Below, in pieces: positions 1 through 7,441 of a stretch of 64,000 nucleotides of DNA. The number at the start of each line of letters is the position of its first letter. The stretch's first letter is position 1. The DNA comes from CAG-791 sp963593905 (GTDB lineage Bacteria; Bacillota; Clostridia; Lachnospirales; Lachnospiraceae). The stretch lies in contig CAVBBL010000006.1 of the NCBI GenBank assembly GCA_963593905.1, positions 30,300-94,299 on the forward strand. The letters are read 5' to 3'. Made by a program: the position numbers and the translations under genes. Below the pieces are notes generated by a model. The model made no database searches. It saw only the letters and a program-made list of their open reading frames with translations, and was not told the DNA's origin.

Positions 1-165
1 TGCGGTCAGGGCGGTTTTGGTTATGATCCCATCTTCTACCTTCCGGAACTCGGCAAGACCACTGCCGAACTGACAGAGGATGAGAAAAACCAAATCAGTC
101 ACCGGGGACGTGCCTGCCGATTGATGCTGCAGAAGTTAGAAGAGATCTATGGCCAAAATGCCTGA
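1..165 (+). CDS. rdgB: XTP/dITP diphosphatase, C-terminal part (RdgB/HAM1 family)
   Basis: The window opens inside this gene; 54 codons and a TGA stop at 163-165 remain. The fragment carries the family motifs GGFGYDPIF (nucleotide/metal site region) and SHRGRA near the C-terminus, which are diagnostic for inosine/xanthosine triphosphate pyrophosphatases that clear non-canonical purine nucleotides. It is followed by a metallophosphoesterase gene, a common rdgB-yfcE pairing in Clostridia. The last codons overlap the first hairpin of a repeat element (see 150-224). The N-terminus lies outside the window, so the start and full length cannot be given. Confidence 0.93.
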   Translation, partial: CGQGGFGYDPIFYLPELGKTTAELTEDEKNQISHRGRACRLMLQKLEEIYGQNA

Positions 166-224
166 TGGCATTTTCAGTCATTCCAAGGATACCTTCGGTA
201 TTCTTTATCATCGCAGAGGTAAGT
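150..224 (+). repeat. Short copy of the modular leader stem-loop element (A and B hairpins)
   Basis: Two inverted repeats lie between rdgB and the next start codon: AAAATG..CATTTT at about 156-174, and AAGGATAC-cttcg-GTATTCTT at about 185-205, followed by GCAGAGGT as ribosome site. The second hairpin is almost the same as hairpin B of the copies at 7377, 8843 and 16945 (GGATACCTTCGGTATCC core). Hairpin C is missing and D survives only as GCAG. Orientation follows the downstream gene. Confidence 0.7.
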
Positions 225-719
225 ATGAAGAAAATACTGATTATCAGTGATACGCACAGACGGGATGATGTCATTCCCACCGTCATGCGGCAGGTCGGCC
301 ACGTGGACATGATGATCCACGCCGGGGATGCTGAGGGAAGTGAGGAAGTCTATCACCGCATTATGTGCGCAGAAAACGGAGATTTTCATTATGTGGCGGG
401 CAATAACGACTTCTTTACCAGAGCCCCGCAGGAGGATCTGTTTTATATCGGTCCCTACCGCACTTATCTCACCCACGGTCATCAGTTCCGCGTGTCCATG
501 GGGGATAAATATCTCCGGGATGAAGCATGGCAGAATAATGTCAATATCCTGATTTACGGACATACTCACCGGCCTGTCGCGGAATACGAAGGTCCGATGC
601 TGGTGCTCAACCCCGGCAGCCTGACCTATCCCCGCCAGGCCAATCAGCTTCCTTCCTATATACTGCTGACACTGGATGAGAATGACCGCCTGCAATATGA
701 GATTCATTATCTGGACTGA
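225..719 (+). CDS. YfcE/MJ0936-family metallophosphoesterase
   Basis: 164 residues, the usual size of YfcE-like calcineurin-type phosphodiesterases. Dinuclear metal ligands are visible in order: D9 and H11 (SDTHRR), HAGD, GNND, the LTHGH block and YGHTHRP near the C-terminus. The ATG at 225 is preferred because it follows GCAGAGGT and starts the beta strand KKILIISDTH; upstream in-frame codons only read through a repeat element. It probably forms an operon with rdgB. The physiological substrate is unknown; in vitro the family hydrolyses phosphodiesters. A strong hairpin terminator follows at 738-769. Confidence 0.9.
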   Translation: MKKILIISDTHRRDDVIPTVMRQVGHVDMMIHAGDAEGSEEVYHRIMCAENGDFHYVAGNNDFFTRAPQEDLFYIGPYRTYLTHGHQFRVSMGDKYLRDEAWQNNVNILIYGHTHRPVAEYEGPMLVLNPGSLTYPRQANQLPSYILLTLDENDRLQYEIHYLD

Positions 720-737
720 AACAACCTACATAATGAC

Positions 738-769
738 AAAAAGCTCCTGTGCAATCACAGGAGCTTTTT
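738..769. terminator. Bidirectional rho-independent terminator
   Basis: AAAAAGCTCCTGTG-caat-CACAGGAGCTTTTT: a 14-bp perfect stem with A-tract on one side and T-tract on the other. It ends the rdgB-yfcE transcript on the plus strand and can also end the tRNA-Leu transcript coming from the right. Confidence 0.9.
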
Positions 770-771
770 AA

Positions 772-851
772 TGCGGATAACAGGACTTGAACCTGCACCC
801 TGTCGGACCAGAACCTAAATCTGGCGCGTCTGCCAATTCCGCCATATCCGC
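772..851 (-). tRNA. tRNA-Leu (anticodon TAG)
   Basis: Read on the minus strand the acceptor arms GCGGATA/TATCCGC pair fully, discriminator A. The anticodon arm is CAGA-TTTAGGT-TCTG giving anticodon TAG; a long variable arm and a T arm with GTTCAAG follow. The length of 80 nt fits a class II leucine tRNA. CCA is not encoded. A terminator separates it from the six other tRNA genes, so it is either read through to or transcribed on its own. Confidence 0.95.
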
Positions 852-900
852 ATAAATGAGATAAATATCATGATACAATTTTATATAAATTTATATAAAG

Positions 901-927
901 ATAAAAAATACCACCCATAAGGGTGGT
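901..927 (-). terminator. Terminator of the six-tRNA transcript
   Basis: On the minus strand ACCACCC-ttat-GGGTGGT (910-927) is followed by ATTTTTTAT. It lies directly after tRNA-Lys and before tRNA-Leu. Confidence 0.8.
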
Positions 928-936
928 TGACTTCAG

Positions 937-1009
937 TGAGACATGGGGGATTCGAACCCCCGACAACTTGATTAAAAGTCAAGTGCTCTACCGACTGAGC
1001 TAATGTCCC
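937..1009 (-). tRNA. tRNA-Lys (anticodon TTT)
   Basis: Minus-strand sequence has acceptor GGGACAT paired with ATGTCTC, anticodon arm CTTGA-CTTTTAA-TCAAG (anticodon TTT), and T arm GGGGG-TTCGAAT-CCCCC. 73 nt, CCA not encoded. Confidence 0.96.
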
Positions 1010-1014
1010 ATAAG

Positions 1015-1086
1015 CTGGGCTAGTTGGATTCGAACCAACGCGTGCAGCAGTCAAAGTGCTGTGCCTTACCGCTTGGCGATAGCCCA
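1015..1086 (-). tRNA. tRNA-Gln (anticodon TTG)
   Basis: Acceptor TGGGCTA/TAGCCCA, anticodon arm CAGCA-CTTTGAC-TGCTG (anticodon TTG), T loop TTCGAAT. 72 nt, CCA not encoded. Confidence 0.96.
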
Positions 1087-1143
1087 ATGACCTTCCCTAA
1101 GGGGTTGAGCGCTTGGCAAAGGACTCGTCCTTCCAGTGCTTAG

Positions 1144-1218
1144 GGTGGGTAATGGGACTCGAACCCATGCTCTCCAGAACCACAATCTGGCGCGTTAACC
1201 AACTACGCTATACCCACC
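1144..1218 (-). tRNA. tRNA-His (anticodon GTG)
   Basis: Acceptor GTGGGTA/TACCCAC with C73 and the extra 5' G (-1) encoded at 1218, which is the histidine identity pair. Anticodon arm CCAGA-TTGTGGT-TCTGG (anticodon GTG). Confidence 0.96.
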
Positions 1219-1255
1219 ATGTGCTGTTCTACAGCTAGCAGAACTCTCTGCTGAG

Positions 1256-1329
1256 TGTGCCCGTGGGGATTCGAACCCCAGACCCTCGGCTTAGAAGGCC
1301 GATGCTCTATCCAGCTGAGCTACGGACAC
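1256..1329 (-). tRNA. tRNA-Arg (anticodon TCT)
   Basis: Acceptor GTGTCCG/CGGGCAC (one G-T pair), anticodon arm TCGGC-CTTCTAA-GCCGA (anticodon TCT), T arm TGGGG-TTCGAAT-CCCCA. 74 nt. Confidence 0.96.
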
Positions 1330-1353
1330 AAAATCATCTGATAAACAGATGAG

Positions 1354-1424
1354 AGCGGGTGATGGGAATCGAACCCACGTATCCAGCTTGGAAGGCTGGT
1401 GTTCTACCATTGAACTACACCCGC
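1354..1424 (-). tRNA. tRNA-Gly (anticodon TCC)
   Basis: Acceptor GCGGGTG/CACCCGC, anticodon arm CCAGC-CTTCCAA-GCTGG (anticodon TCC), T loop TTCGATT. 71 nt. Confidence 0.96.
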
Positions 1425-1447
1425 ATCTGCTAAAAAAAGATGTGAGA

Positions 1448-1522
1448 TCGGGGTGACAGGATTCGAACCTGCGACCTCCTGGTCCCAAACCAGGCGCTCT
1501 AGCCAAACTGAGCCACACCCCG
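1448..1522 (-). tRNA. tRNA-Pro (anticodon TGG)
   Basis: Acceptor CGGGGTG/CACCCCG, anticodon arm CCTGG-TTTGGGA-CCAGG (anticodon TGG), T arm GCAGG-TTCGAAT-CCTGT. First gene of the cluster, about 25 nt downstream of the predicted transcription start. Confidence 0.96.
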
Positions 1523-1553
1523 GTATGCGCATCTCTTTCGTGACGCAAGCATT

Positions 1554-1582
1554 ATTATATAGTAACCAATCTGGCCTGTCAA
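1554..1582 (-). promoter_or_regulatory. Sigma-A promoter of the tRNA cluster
   Basis: On the minus strand TTGACA (1582-1577), 17-nt spacer, TATAAT (1559-1554): both hexamers are perfect consensus. Transcription should start near 1547, just before tRNA-Pro. Confidence 0.9.
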
Positions 1583-1643
1583 CAAAAAAATAAAATTTCT
1601 CTGTCAGGTCGCAACACTGTTGTGTAGGTTTTGAGAGCCGTCC

Positions 1644-1740
1644 CGATACAGATGCCGACCACAGAAGAAAATTTCCCGTCGTCATCTGTACTGGAACCTG
1701 CTGAACTGCCGGCATCTGTATCGAGACCTGCCGAACTGCC
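1644..1740. repeat. Inverted and direct repeats between the tRNA and lacI genes
   Basis: CGATACAGATGCCG (1644-1657) is exactly inverted as CGGCATCTGTATCG (1710-1723). ACCTGCTGAACTGCC (about 1696-1710) recurs as ACCTGCCGAACTGCC (1726-1740). No gene is visible in 1523-1788. Confidence 0.55.
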
Positions 1741-1767
1741 GCATTGGCACATTATTTATACTAAGAA

Positions 1768-1785
1768 AACGCTTTTATCAGCGTT
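1768..1785 (-). terminator. Weak terminator hairpin after the LacI-type gene
   Basis: Minus strand AACGCT-gataaa-AGCGTT followed by TTC, the last two T of the stem extending it into a short T-run; it starts 4 nt after the stop codon. The T-run is short, so termination may be partial. Confidence 0.45.
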
Positions 1786-1788
1786 CCC

Positions 1789-2811
1789 CTAGGAATCAGC
1801 CTCCATCTTCCCCACAGACTTTCCCTCATAAAGACTGCCGCTGACGATGACCTGCTCCACCAATGTCGTGCGGGGCCGCTCAATCTGATCGATCAGGCGC
1901 TCTGCTGCGATGCGCCCCATCCCTTCCACATCCTGCCGGATGGTCGTAAGCTGCGGTTCGATGTGTCTGGCTATGCGAATCCCGTCATATCCTGCTATGG
2001 AGATATCGCCGGGAATGGAAAGTCCGCGCTCATTGATGGCGTTGACACCTCCAAAGGCGGAAAAATCATCGGGATAAAGAATACAGGTGGGCGGTGTGGC
2101 AAGATCCAGAAGCTCCAGCGTTCTCTGATAAGTCTCCTTGGTATCCCTGTAGGGTGCCTCTCTGATATATTCATCCGGAATAGTCAATCCCAACTCCGAC
2201 ATCGTCCTGTAAAAACTGGAGAGCCGTGACTGCGTAACCGCAGAATCCAGGCCGTGAATAAAAGCGATTCGCCGATGCCCGCATTCATAAATGTAGTTCA
2301 CCAGGTCTCTGATACCGCCTACATTATCAGAAAGCACCGTGGTGCGATTATTAAACATGTGATCGACTGTCACCACCGGCATGTCGCTGCGCACCAGCTC
2401 TATGACCTCCGGATCATAAAAGTCCGTGCAGACAATTGCCACCCCATCAAAACCTCTGTATCTGGCATGCGCTAAATAGGACATACGGTTTCGTCTGGTC
2501 TTACAGGTGTTGATAAAGGTGATATCAAAGCCCTTTTCCTCTGCTGTGCGTTTGAAACTATTCAATATAGCTGCATAGAAGTCATGGGTCAGGCCGCTCT
2601 TCGCCTCATCGGCAAAAAGCACTCCCAGGCTGTAGGTACGGTTTGTCTTTAACGCCTTGGCAGCGGAATTGGGAAAATAGCCCAGTTCCCCGGCCACCCG
2701 TTTGATCCTGTCCTTCGTCTCCTGTCCTATATCATTATGATCATTCAATGCTTTGCTCACTGTAGCCACAGAAACCCCGCATACAGCCGCAATATCCTTC
2801 AGCGATACCAT
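1789..2811 (-). CDS. LacI-family transcriptional regulator, probably of the cellobiose phosphorylase gene
   Basis: 340 residues, standard LacI/GalR length. Residues 1-25 form the LacI helix-turn-helix (LKDIAAVCGVSVATVSKAL), then the hinge-helix region (NSAAKALKTNRTYSLGV) and a periplasmic-binding-protein-like effector domain. The start at 2811 follows GGGAAGG. It is divergent from the GH94 gene, and TTAATCGTTTAC occurs once beside each promoter (2910-2921 and 3127-3138). The context suggests a repressor relieved by cello-oligosaccharides; the effector itself is inferred, not seen. Confidence 0.9.
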   Translation of the reverse strand: MVSLKDIAAVCGVSVATVSKALNDHNDIGQETKDRIKRVAGELGYFPNSAAKALKTNRTYSLGVLFADEAKSGLTHDFYAAILNSFKRTAEEKGFDITFINTCKTRRNRMSYLAHARYRGFDGVAIVCTDFYDPEVIELVRSDMPVVTVDHMFNNRTTVLSDNVGGIRDLVNYIYECGHRRIAFIHGLDSAVTQSRLSSFYRTMSELGLTIPDEYIREAPYRDTKETYQRTLELLDLATPPTCILYPDDFSAFGGVNAINERGLSIPGDISIAGYDGIRIARHIEPQLTTIRQDVEGMGRIAAERLIDQIERPRTTLVEQVIVSGSLYEGKSVGKMEADS

Positions 2812-2909
2812 CTTTCAACCTTCCCTCTATGACGCAGCCCGCTATTTCTTCCGGGCTTTCTTCGCACAGACAATCATCCCCCATTCGTCTGTTGCAGAGT
2901 TTTCCTCTC

Positions 2910-2921
2910 TTAATCGTTTAC
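2910..2921. promoter_or_regulatory. Candidate LacI-type operator 1
   Basis: TTAATCGTTTAC, an imperfect palindrome with the central CG typical of LacI-family sites. It would cover the start point of the regulator's own promoter (see 2930-2958). An identical 12-mer is at 3127. Confidence 0.55.
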
Positions 2922-2929
2922 GTATTCTT

Positions 2930-2958
2930 AGCATATACCATTTCTGTGCCATTTGCAA
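2930..2958 (-). promoter_or_regulatory. Candidate promoter of the LacI-type gene
   Basis: Minus strand TTGCAA (2958-2953), 17-nt spacer, TATGCT (2935-2930). The operator candidate follows directly downstream. Confidence 0.4.
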
Positions 2959-3070
2959 GTCAACGTCTTTTTTCCTTGTGCAATTTGCCCATTATTACGA
3001 AAGCTGTTATGTTTTTTCGTGCAAAGCACACAGCCGTATTTTCCCATCTTCCCGGATTTCCAGTTTAATA

Positions 3071-3100
3071 TTGCTTTTTCATATTTTGCATGTATATAAT
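3071..3100 (+). promoter_or_regulatory. Candidate promoter of the cellobiose phosphorylase gene
   Basis: TTGCTT (3071-3076), 18-nt spacer, TATAAT (3095-3100). The second operator lies about 20-30 nt downstream of the expected start point, a position suited to roadblock repression. Confidence 0.55.
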
Positions 3101-3126
3101 GAAGATAAGCTCGCAGACTGCGTTAC

Positions 3127-3138
3127 TTAATCGTTTAC
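3127..3138. promoter_or_regulatory. Candidate LacI-type operator 2
   Basis: TTAATCGTTTAC, identical to the site at 2910 and in the same orientation. It lies between the -10 box at 3095 and the start codon at 3236. Confidence 0.55.
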
Positions 3139-3235
3139 TACAGTCTCGGGTCAATCCTGTGAAAAAGAACAATCGAAAGCACACATCACCAAAACACCAG
3201 CGTAAACATGACATGATGAAAAGAAAGGAAAGCGT

Positions 3236-5671
3236 ATGAAATTCGGATTTTTTGACGACGCCAATCAGGAATATGTCATCACTACACCCAAGACCCCGCT
3301 GCCCTGGATCAACTATCTGGGCAACAAGGACTTTTTCAGTCTGATTTCCAACACATGCGGCGGCTACACCTTTTATAAGGATGCCAAGCTCCTGCGTTTG
3401 ACCAGATATCGCTACAACAATGTTCCCTATGACAATAACGGCAAGTATTTCTATATCAAAGACGGCGATACCATCTGGAATCCCGGCTGGCAGCCCACCC
3501 ACACAGAGCTTGACAGCTATGAGTGCCGCCACGGTCTTGGCTACAGCCGTTTCACCGGCAGCAAGAACGGCATTAAGGCACAGGCCCTCTATTTCGTGCC
3601 CATGAACGACACCTGCGAAGTAGAGCAGGTAAAGCTCACCAATGAGACCGATGAGACAAAGAATATCCAGCTCTTCTCTTATGTAGAGTGGTGCCTGTGG
3701 AACGCAGACGATGATATGAAAAACTTCCAGCGTAATCTTTCCACCGGCGAGGTAGAGATCGTAGATTCCACCATCTTCCACAAGACCGAGTACAGAGAGC
3801 GCCGCAATCACTATGCCCTTTATTCTGTCAACACCAAGGTAGACGGCTACGATACCAGCCGTCAGGACTTCATCGGCATGTACGAAGGTCCGGACCGCCC
3901 TGTGGCTGTCGTAAACGGTGCCTGCACCAATTCCGTAGCCAGCGGCTGGTTCCCGATTGCTTCCCATCAGCTCAATGTCACTCTGGCTCCCGGAGAGACC
4001 AAATCCTTTATCTTCGTTCTGGGCTATATCGAAAACCCCGAAGAGGAAAAGTGGGAAAGCAAGGCAGTGATCAACAAGACCAGAGCATGGGCTATGCTAG
4101 ATCGCTACAAGACCGACGAACAGGTAGAGGCTGCATTTACAGAGCTGCATGACTACTGGAAGGCCCTCCTTGCCAAGTACACCATCCACTCCTCCAACAC
4201 GGAGGTGGACCGCATGGTCAACACCTGGAATCAGTACCAGTGCATGGTTACCTTCAATATGAGCCGCAGCGCTTCCTACTACGAGTCCGGCATCGGCCGC
4301 GGCATGGGCTTTAGAGATTCCTGCCAGGATCTTTTGGGCTTCGTGCATCTGATCCCGGATCGCGCCAGAGAGAGAATCATCGATATCGCTTCCACCCAGT
4401 TCCAGAACGGCAGCGCTTATCACCAGTATCAGCCTCTGACCAAGAAGGGCAATGCCGACATCGGCAGCGGCTTTAACGATGATCCGCTGTGGCTGATCGC
4501 AGGCACCAGCGCATACATCAAGGAGACCGGCGACCTGAGCATTCTGGATGAGTCCGTTCCCTTTGATAATGATGAGTCCGTAGCACAGCCCCTTATGGAG
4601 CACTTAAAGCGTTCTCTGGACTTCATCATTAACAACAAAGGCCCTCACGGTCTTCCTCTGATCGGCCGTGCCGACTGGAATGACTGCCTGAATCTGAACT
4701 GCTTCTCCGCCCATCCCGGTGAGTCCTTCCAGACCTTTGGTCCCAGCGAAGGTCCGGTAGCAGAATCTGTCTTCATTGCCGGCATGTTTGTAAAATACGG
4801 CGAAGAGTATGCACAGCTTTGCGAATTAAAGGGCGATGCAGCGGAGGCAGCCCGTGCCCGTGAAGAGGTACAGAAGGTATACGATGCTGTCCTTAAGGAC
4901 GGCTGGGACGGCGAGTGGTTCGTCCGCGCTTATGATGCCCACGGTGACAAGGTCGGTTCCAAGGAATGCGAGGAAGGTCAGATCTACATCGAGCCCCAGG
5001 GCTTCTGCGTGCTGGCAGGCATCGGTGTCAAGGAAGGTCTGGCAGACAAGGCACTGGCTTCCGTCAAGGAGCGTCTGGACACCAAGTACGGCGTCATGAT
5101 CCTGCAGCCTGCTTATACCCGTTATCACTTAGAGCTTGGCGAAATCAGCTCCTATCCCCCGGGATACAAGGAAAACGCCGGCATTTTCTGCCACAACAAT
5201 CCCTGGATCTCCATCGCAGAGACTGTATGCGGCCACGGCGATCGTGCTTTTGAAGTCTATAAAAAGACTTGCCCCGCTTACATCGAAGACATCAGCGAGA
5301 TTCACTGCACAGAGCCCTATGTATATTCTCAGATGGTGGCAGGCCGGGATGCAAAATTCCACGGTCAGGGCAAGAACAGCTGGCTGACCGGTACCGCTGC
5401 ATGGACTTTTGTGAATGTTTCTCAGTACATTCTGGGCATTCAGGCTACCCATAAGGGTCTGTCCGTAGATCCCTGCACCCCTAAGGACTTCGGTGACTTC
5501 ACCATCAACCGTACCTACCGGGATGCTGTCTACCACATCTCCGTTTCCAATCCTGACCATGTAGAGAAGGGTGTACGCTCCCTGACGGTGGACGGTCAGG
5601 CTGTAGAGGGCAATGTAATCCCTTATGTAGAAGGCAAGAAGGAATACAATGTAGAGGTTGTAATGGGCTGA
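3236..5671 (+). CDS. cbpA: Cellobiose phosphorylase (GH94)
   Basis: 811 residues, matching clostridial cellobiose phosphorylases (about 811-812). The N-terminus MKFGFFDDANQEYVI and the YRYNNVP block are nearly invariant in this group. The catalytic acid is probably D483 in the RADWNDCLN motif, and GFRDSCQDLLG and SWLTGTAAW are further GH94 landmarks. It phosphorolyses cellobiose to glucose 1-phosphate and glucose in the cytoplasm; no signal peptide is seen. The ATG at 3236 follows AAGAAAGGAAAG. It is a single-gene transcript with its own promoter and terminator, presumably controlled by the divergent LacI-type protein. Codon use is strongly biased to C-ending codons, as in highly expressed genes. 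Confidence 0.95.
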   Translation: MKFGFFDDANQEYVITTPKTPLPWINYLGNKDFFSLISNTCGGYTFYKDAKLLRLTRYRYNNVPYDNNGKYFYIKDGDTIWNPGWQPTHTELDSYECRHGLGYSRFTGSKNGIKAQALYFVPMNDTCEVEQVKLTNETDETKNIQLFSYVEWCLWNADDDMKNFQRNLSTGEVEIVDSTIFHKTEYRERRNHYALYSVNTKVDGYDTSRQDFIGMYEGPDRPVAVVNGACTNSVASGWFPIASHQLNVTLAPGETKSFIFVLGYIENPEEEKWESKAVINKTRAWAMLDRYKTDEQVEAAFTELHDYWKALLAKYTIHSSNTEVDRMVNTWNQYQCMVTFNMSRSASYYESGIGRGMGFRDSCQDLLGFVHLIPDRARERIIDIASTQFQNGSAYHQYQPLTKKGNADIGSGFNDDPLWLIAGTSAYIKETGDLSILDESVPFDNDESVAQPLMEHLKRSLDFIINNKGPHGLPLIGRADWNDCLNLNCFSAHPGESFQTFGPSEGPVAESVFIAGMFVKYGEEYAQLCELKGDAAEAARAREEVQKVYDAVLKDGWDGEWFVRAYDAHGDKVGSKECEEGQIYIEPQGFCVLAGIGVKEGLADKALASVKERLDTKYGVMILQPAYTRYHLELGEISSYPPGYKENAGIFCHNNPWISIAETVCGHGDRAFEVYKKTCPAYIEDISEIHCTEPYVYSQMVAGRDAKFHGQGKNSWLTGTAAWTFVNVSQYILGIQATHKGLSVDPCTPKDFGDFTINRTYRDAVYHISVSNPDHVEKGVRSLTVDGQAVEGNVIPYVEGKKEYNVEVVMG

Positions 5672-5737
5672 TATCCCCTGGATTGATATATCCCAGACTG
5701 ATATATTCTGGACTGATATATTCTGGACTGATACAAC
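5666..5737 (+). repeat. 15-bp tandem repeat spanning the cbpA stop codon
   Basis: About 4.5 copies of a unit like GACTGATATATTCTG, with starts at 5666, 5681, 5696, 5711 and 5726; the copies at 5696 and 5711 are identical. The first copy contains the TGA stop at 5669-5671. Confidence 0.8.
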
Positions 5738-5762
5738 AAATACACACTCGCAGTAAGCAAAA

Positions 5763-5797
5763 CATCCCCCTGTACTTGCAGTACAGGGGGATATTTT
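5763..5797 (+). terminator. Terminator of the cellobiose phosphorylase gene
   Basis: ATCCCCCTGTACT-tgc-AGTACAGGGGGAT followed by ATTTTTAT: strong stem and T-run. Confidence 0.9.
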
Positions 5798-5859
5798 TAT
5801 TTGTAATCCGACTATTTTTTCTGTAAAAAATGGCTGCCTACTCATATTTGGAAAAAAAC

Positions 5860-5910
5860 AAGGTCATAACTTCTCATGAGAGCACTCTCTCGTCGGCGTA
5901 TTTGACCTTT
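5860..5910 (-). terminator. Candidate terminator after the GT6 gene
   Basis: On the minus strand AAGGTCA...TGACCTTG followed by TTTTTTT, with an inner hairpin around GAGAGAGTGCTCTC. It lies 11 nt past the GT6 stop codon. Confidence 0.6.
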
Positions 5911-5921
5911 TGCCTCTGGTA

Positions 5922-6710
5922 TCATTTCATAAGATGCAACTTGTGCAGCACCTTGCGCCGCAAGATATCCAATCTGCCCAGAGTCATATTATAGCGAACG
6001 CCTACATTTCCGCCGTATTTATCCTTGTTGCAGAAAATAGCGCTGGTGGTCTCTCCCTCTTTCAAAAGTTCCTCGATAGCGATCAGTTCCGGTCCCACAT
6101 AGCGCAGCGTATATTCCTCTCCATAATGATAAAAGAACGCATTTTCCATAGATTCATCATGCCACAGGGCGATGATTCCATTCCGCAGATCCGCCTCCGT
6201 ACGATCCCGCAAATCTCTGGACATGCGCAGGAAGGGCTCCGTTCTTCCCACGATAAAGCGGCTGGAGAGATATTTTTCTGCTTTCGTGCCGTAGGGAATA
6301 TAGGCCGTGGATGCCTCTCTTCTCTCAAAGGGCATCTGCTCCGGGTCATCTCCCTCGGCTGTGGCAGTCCACAGCGTAAAGTCTGCCCCTTCAAAGGCAG
6401 CAGAGGGAATCGGCCGCAGGAACTGCATATTGGCATTTAAGAGAATCAGATAATCGTATTTCGTCAAAATATCCTGCAGGCCGCAGATACGCACCCATTT
6501 CTGCAATACATCATACGGCCAGCCCATCTTTTTGGCGTAGCAGGGATAGACATGTGCCTGCTTACCCTCCAGAATCTCCTTATCTTCTGTAAATACATAA
6601 TAATCCTTCTGCGCATCCGGCAGAAAATACTTCTCCGCGCTGTCATGGAATTGCTTCCAGAAGATACTGTAGGTGCCGGTACAATTGTAAATAATAGCAT
6701 ATTTTGTCAT
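5922..6710 (-). CDS. Glycosyltransferase family 6 (histo-blood-group ABO-like)
   Basis: About 262 residues. GT6 landmarks appear in order: KDYYVFTE, the LLNANMQF block in place of the mammalian DxD (the NxN form typical of bacterial GT6), FERREASTAYIP, and WHDESMENAFF, which matches the conserved WHDES of ABO transferases. Mammalian and some bacterial GT6 enzymes transfer Gal or GalNAc in alpha-1,3 linkage to fucosylated acceptors; the donor here cannot be read off. ATG at 6710 is chosen because GGGGATGG precedes it; ATGs at 6722 and 6716 are alternatives. No signal peptide. It lies last in a run of minus-strand genes after a response regulator. Bacterial GT6 genes are sporadic, so transfer is plausible. 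Confidence 0.82.
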   Translation of the reverse strand: MTKYAIIYNCTGTYSIFWKQFHDSAEKYFLPDAQKDYYVFTEDKEILEGKQAHVYPCYAKKMGWPYDVLQKWVRICGLQDILTKYDYLILLNANMQFLRPIPSAAFEGADFTLWTATAEGDDPEQMPFERREASTAYIPYGTKAEKYLSSRFIVGRTEPFLRMSRDLRDRTEADLRNGIIALWHDESMENAFFYHYGEEYTLRYVGPELIAIEELLKEGETTSAIFCNKDKYGGNVGVRYNMTLGRLDILRRKVLHKLHLMK

Positions 6711-6743
6711 ATCCATCCCCATTCCGCAGACATACCTCTTTCC

Positions 6744-7376
6744 TTAGCTCTCAATATGCACAGCCATGCCGCTGACCCTGGCCTCGATGGCCAGCTCTGT
6801 GCGGCTGGCACAGCCCGATTTTTCCATCATATGGCGGATATGCTGCTTCACCGTATTTTCAGAGATACCCAGTTCTTCGGCAATGGCAGCATTGGTAGCG
6901 CCCGTCGTCATGATCCGCAGCACTTCCATCTCCCGGTCGGTAAACTCCTCGCTGTCCGCCAATCCCAGCTGTACTTTCGGCGCACTGTCCGGATAGACCG
7001 ATTCACCGGCCATAGTGCGATCCATCACTTCCAGAATCGTATTCTGAGAAGCCTCCTTGTACCAGAAGCTGTCAATGCCAATCTCCCTGGCTCTTTTCAG
7101 CCAGGATGCCTCCGGCATGGAAGTGACGGCGATAATCTTGATCCGGGGTGCTGCCTTTTTGATCTTGGCGGCAGCCTCCAGTCCATTAGAACCATCCTTC
7201 ATAAGAATATCCATCAATACCAGATCCACTGACACCTTGCCCACTAACGTATCCGCCAGGGAGGCTGACTCCACCGACTGCACTAACTCATACCGGTCCG
7301 TGGAGCGGATATACATTTCAAACAGTGATCTGGCCACAAATTGGTCATCTACAATCATTACCTTTACTTTTTTCAT
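6744..7376 (-). CDS. NarL/LuxR-type response regulator
   Basis: 210 residues. The receiver domain (1-120) has the acidic pair in MIVDDQ, phospho-acceptor D in LVLMDILM, T in AVTSMPEAS and K in FWYKEAS. The C-terminal LuxR helix-turn-helix reads FTDREMEVLRIM then NAAIAEELGISENTVKQHI. ATG at 7376 follows AAAGGGATAATT; longer reading only translates the hairpin element at 7377-7441. It is the third gene of a signalling set with the kinases at 7442 and 8988, 65 nt from the stop of the nearer kinase. Target genes unknown; the GT6 gene downstream may be one. Confidence 0.9.
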   Translation of the reverse strand: MKKVKVMIVDDQFVARSLFEMYIRSTDRYELVQSVESASLADTLVGKVSVDLVLMDILMKDGSNGLEAAAKIKKAAPRIKIIAVTSMPEASWLKRAREIGIDSFWYKEASQNTILEVMDRTMAGESVYPDSAPKVQLGLADSEEFTDREMEVLRIMTTGATNAAIAEELGISENTVKQHIRHMMEKSGCASRTELAIEARVSGMAVHIES

Positions 7377-7441
7377 AATTATCCCTTTCGCGCAGGCGAT
7401 TCCTCCGATGTGATCTGCAAGGATACCGTAGGTATCCTCAT
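7377..7441 (-). repeat. Modular leader stem-loop element, short copy
   Basis: Minus strand: GAGGATACC-tac-GGTATCCT (hairpin B) followed by a degenerate hairpin C (GGAATCGCC..GGCG-type) and the ribosome site AAAGGGAT. It fills the whole gap between the kinase stop and the regulator start. Confidence 0.65.

Noticed and set aside
1644..1723. Riboswitch or attenuator between tRNA cluster and lacI
   Set aside because: A 14-bp inverted repeat with a 52-nt loop lies upstream of the tRNA promoter and after the lacI stop, so it is not in a leader.
3065..3967. Long open frame antisense to cbpA
   Set aside because: Produced by the C-ending codon bias of cbpA; no ribosome site and no recognisable protein.
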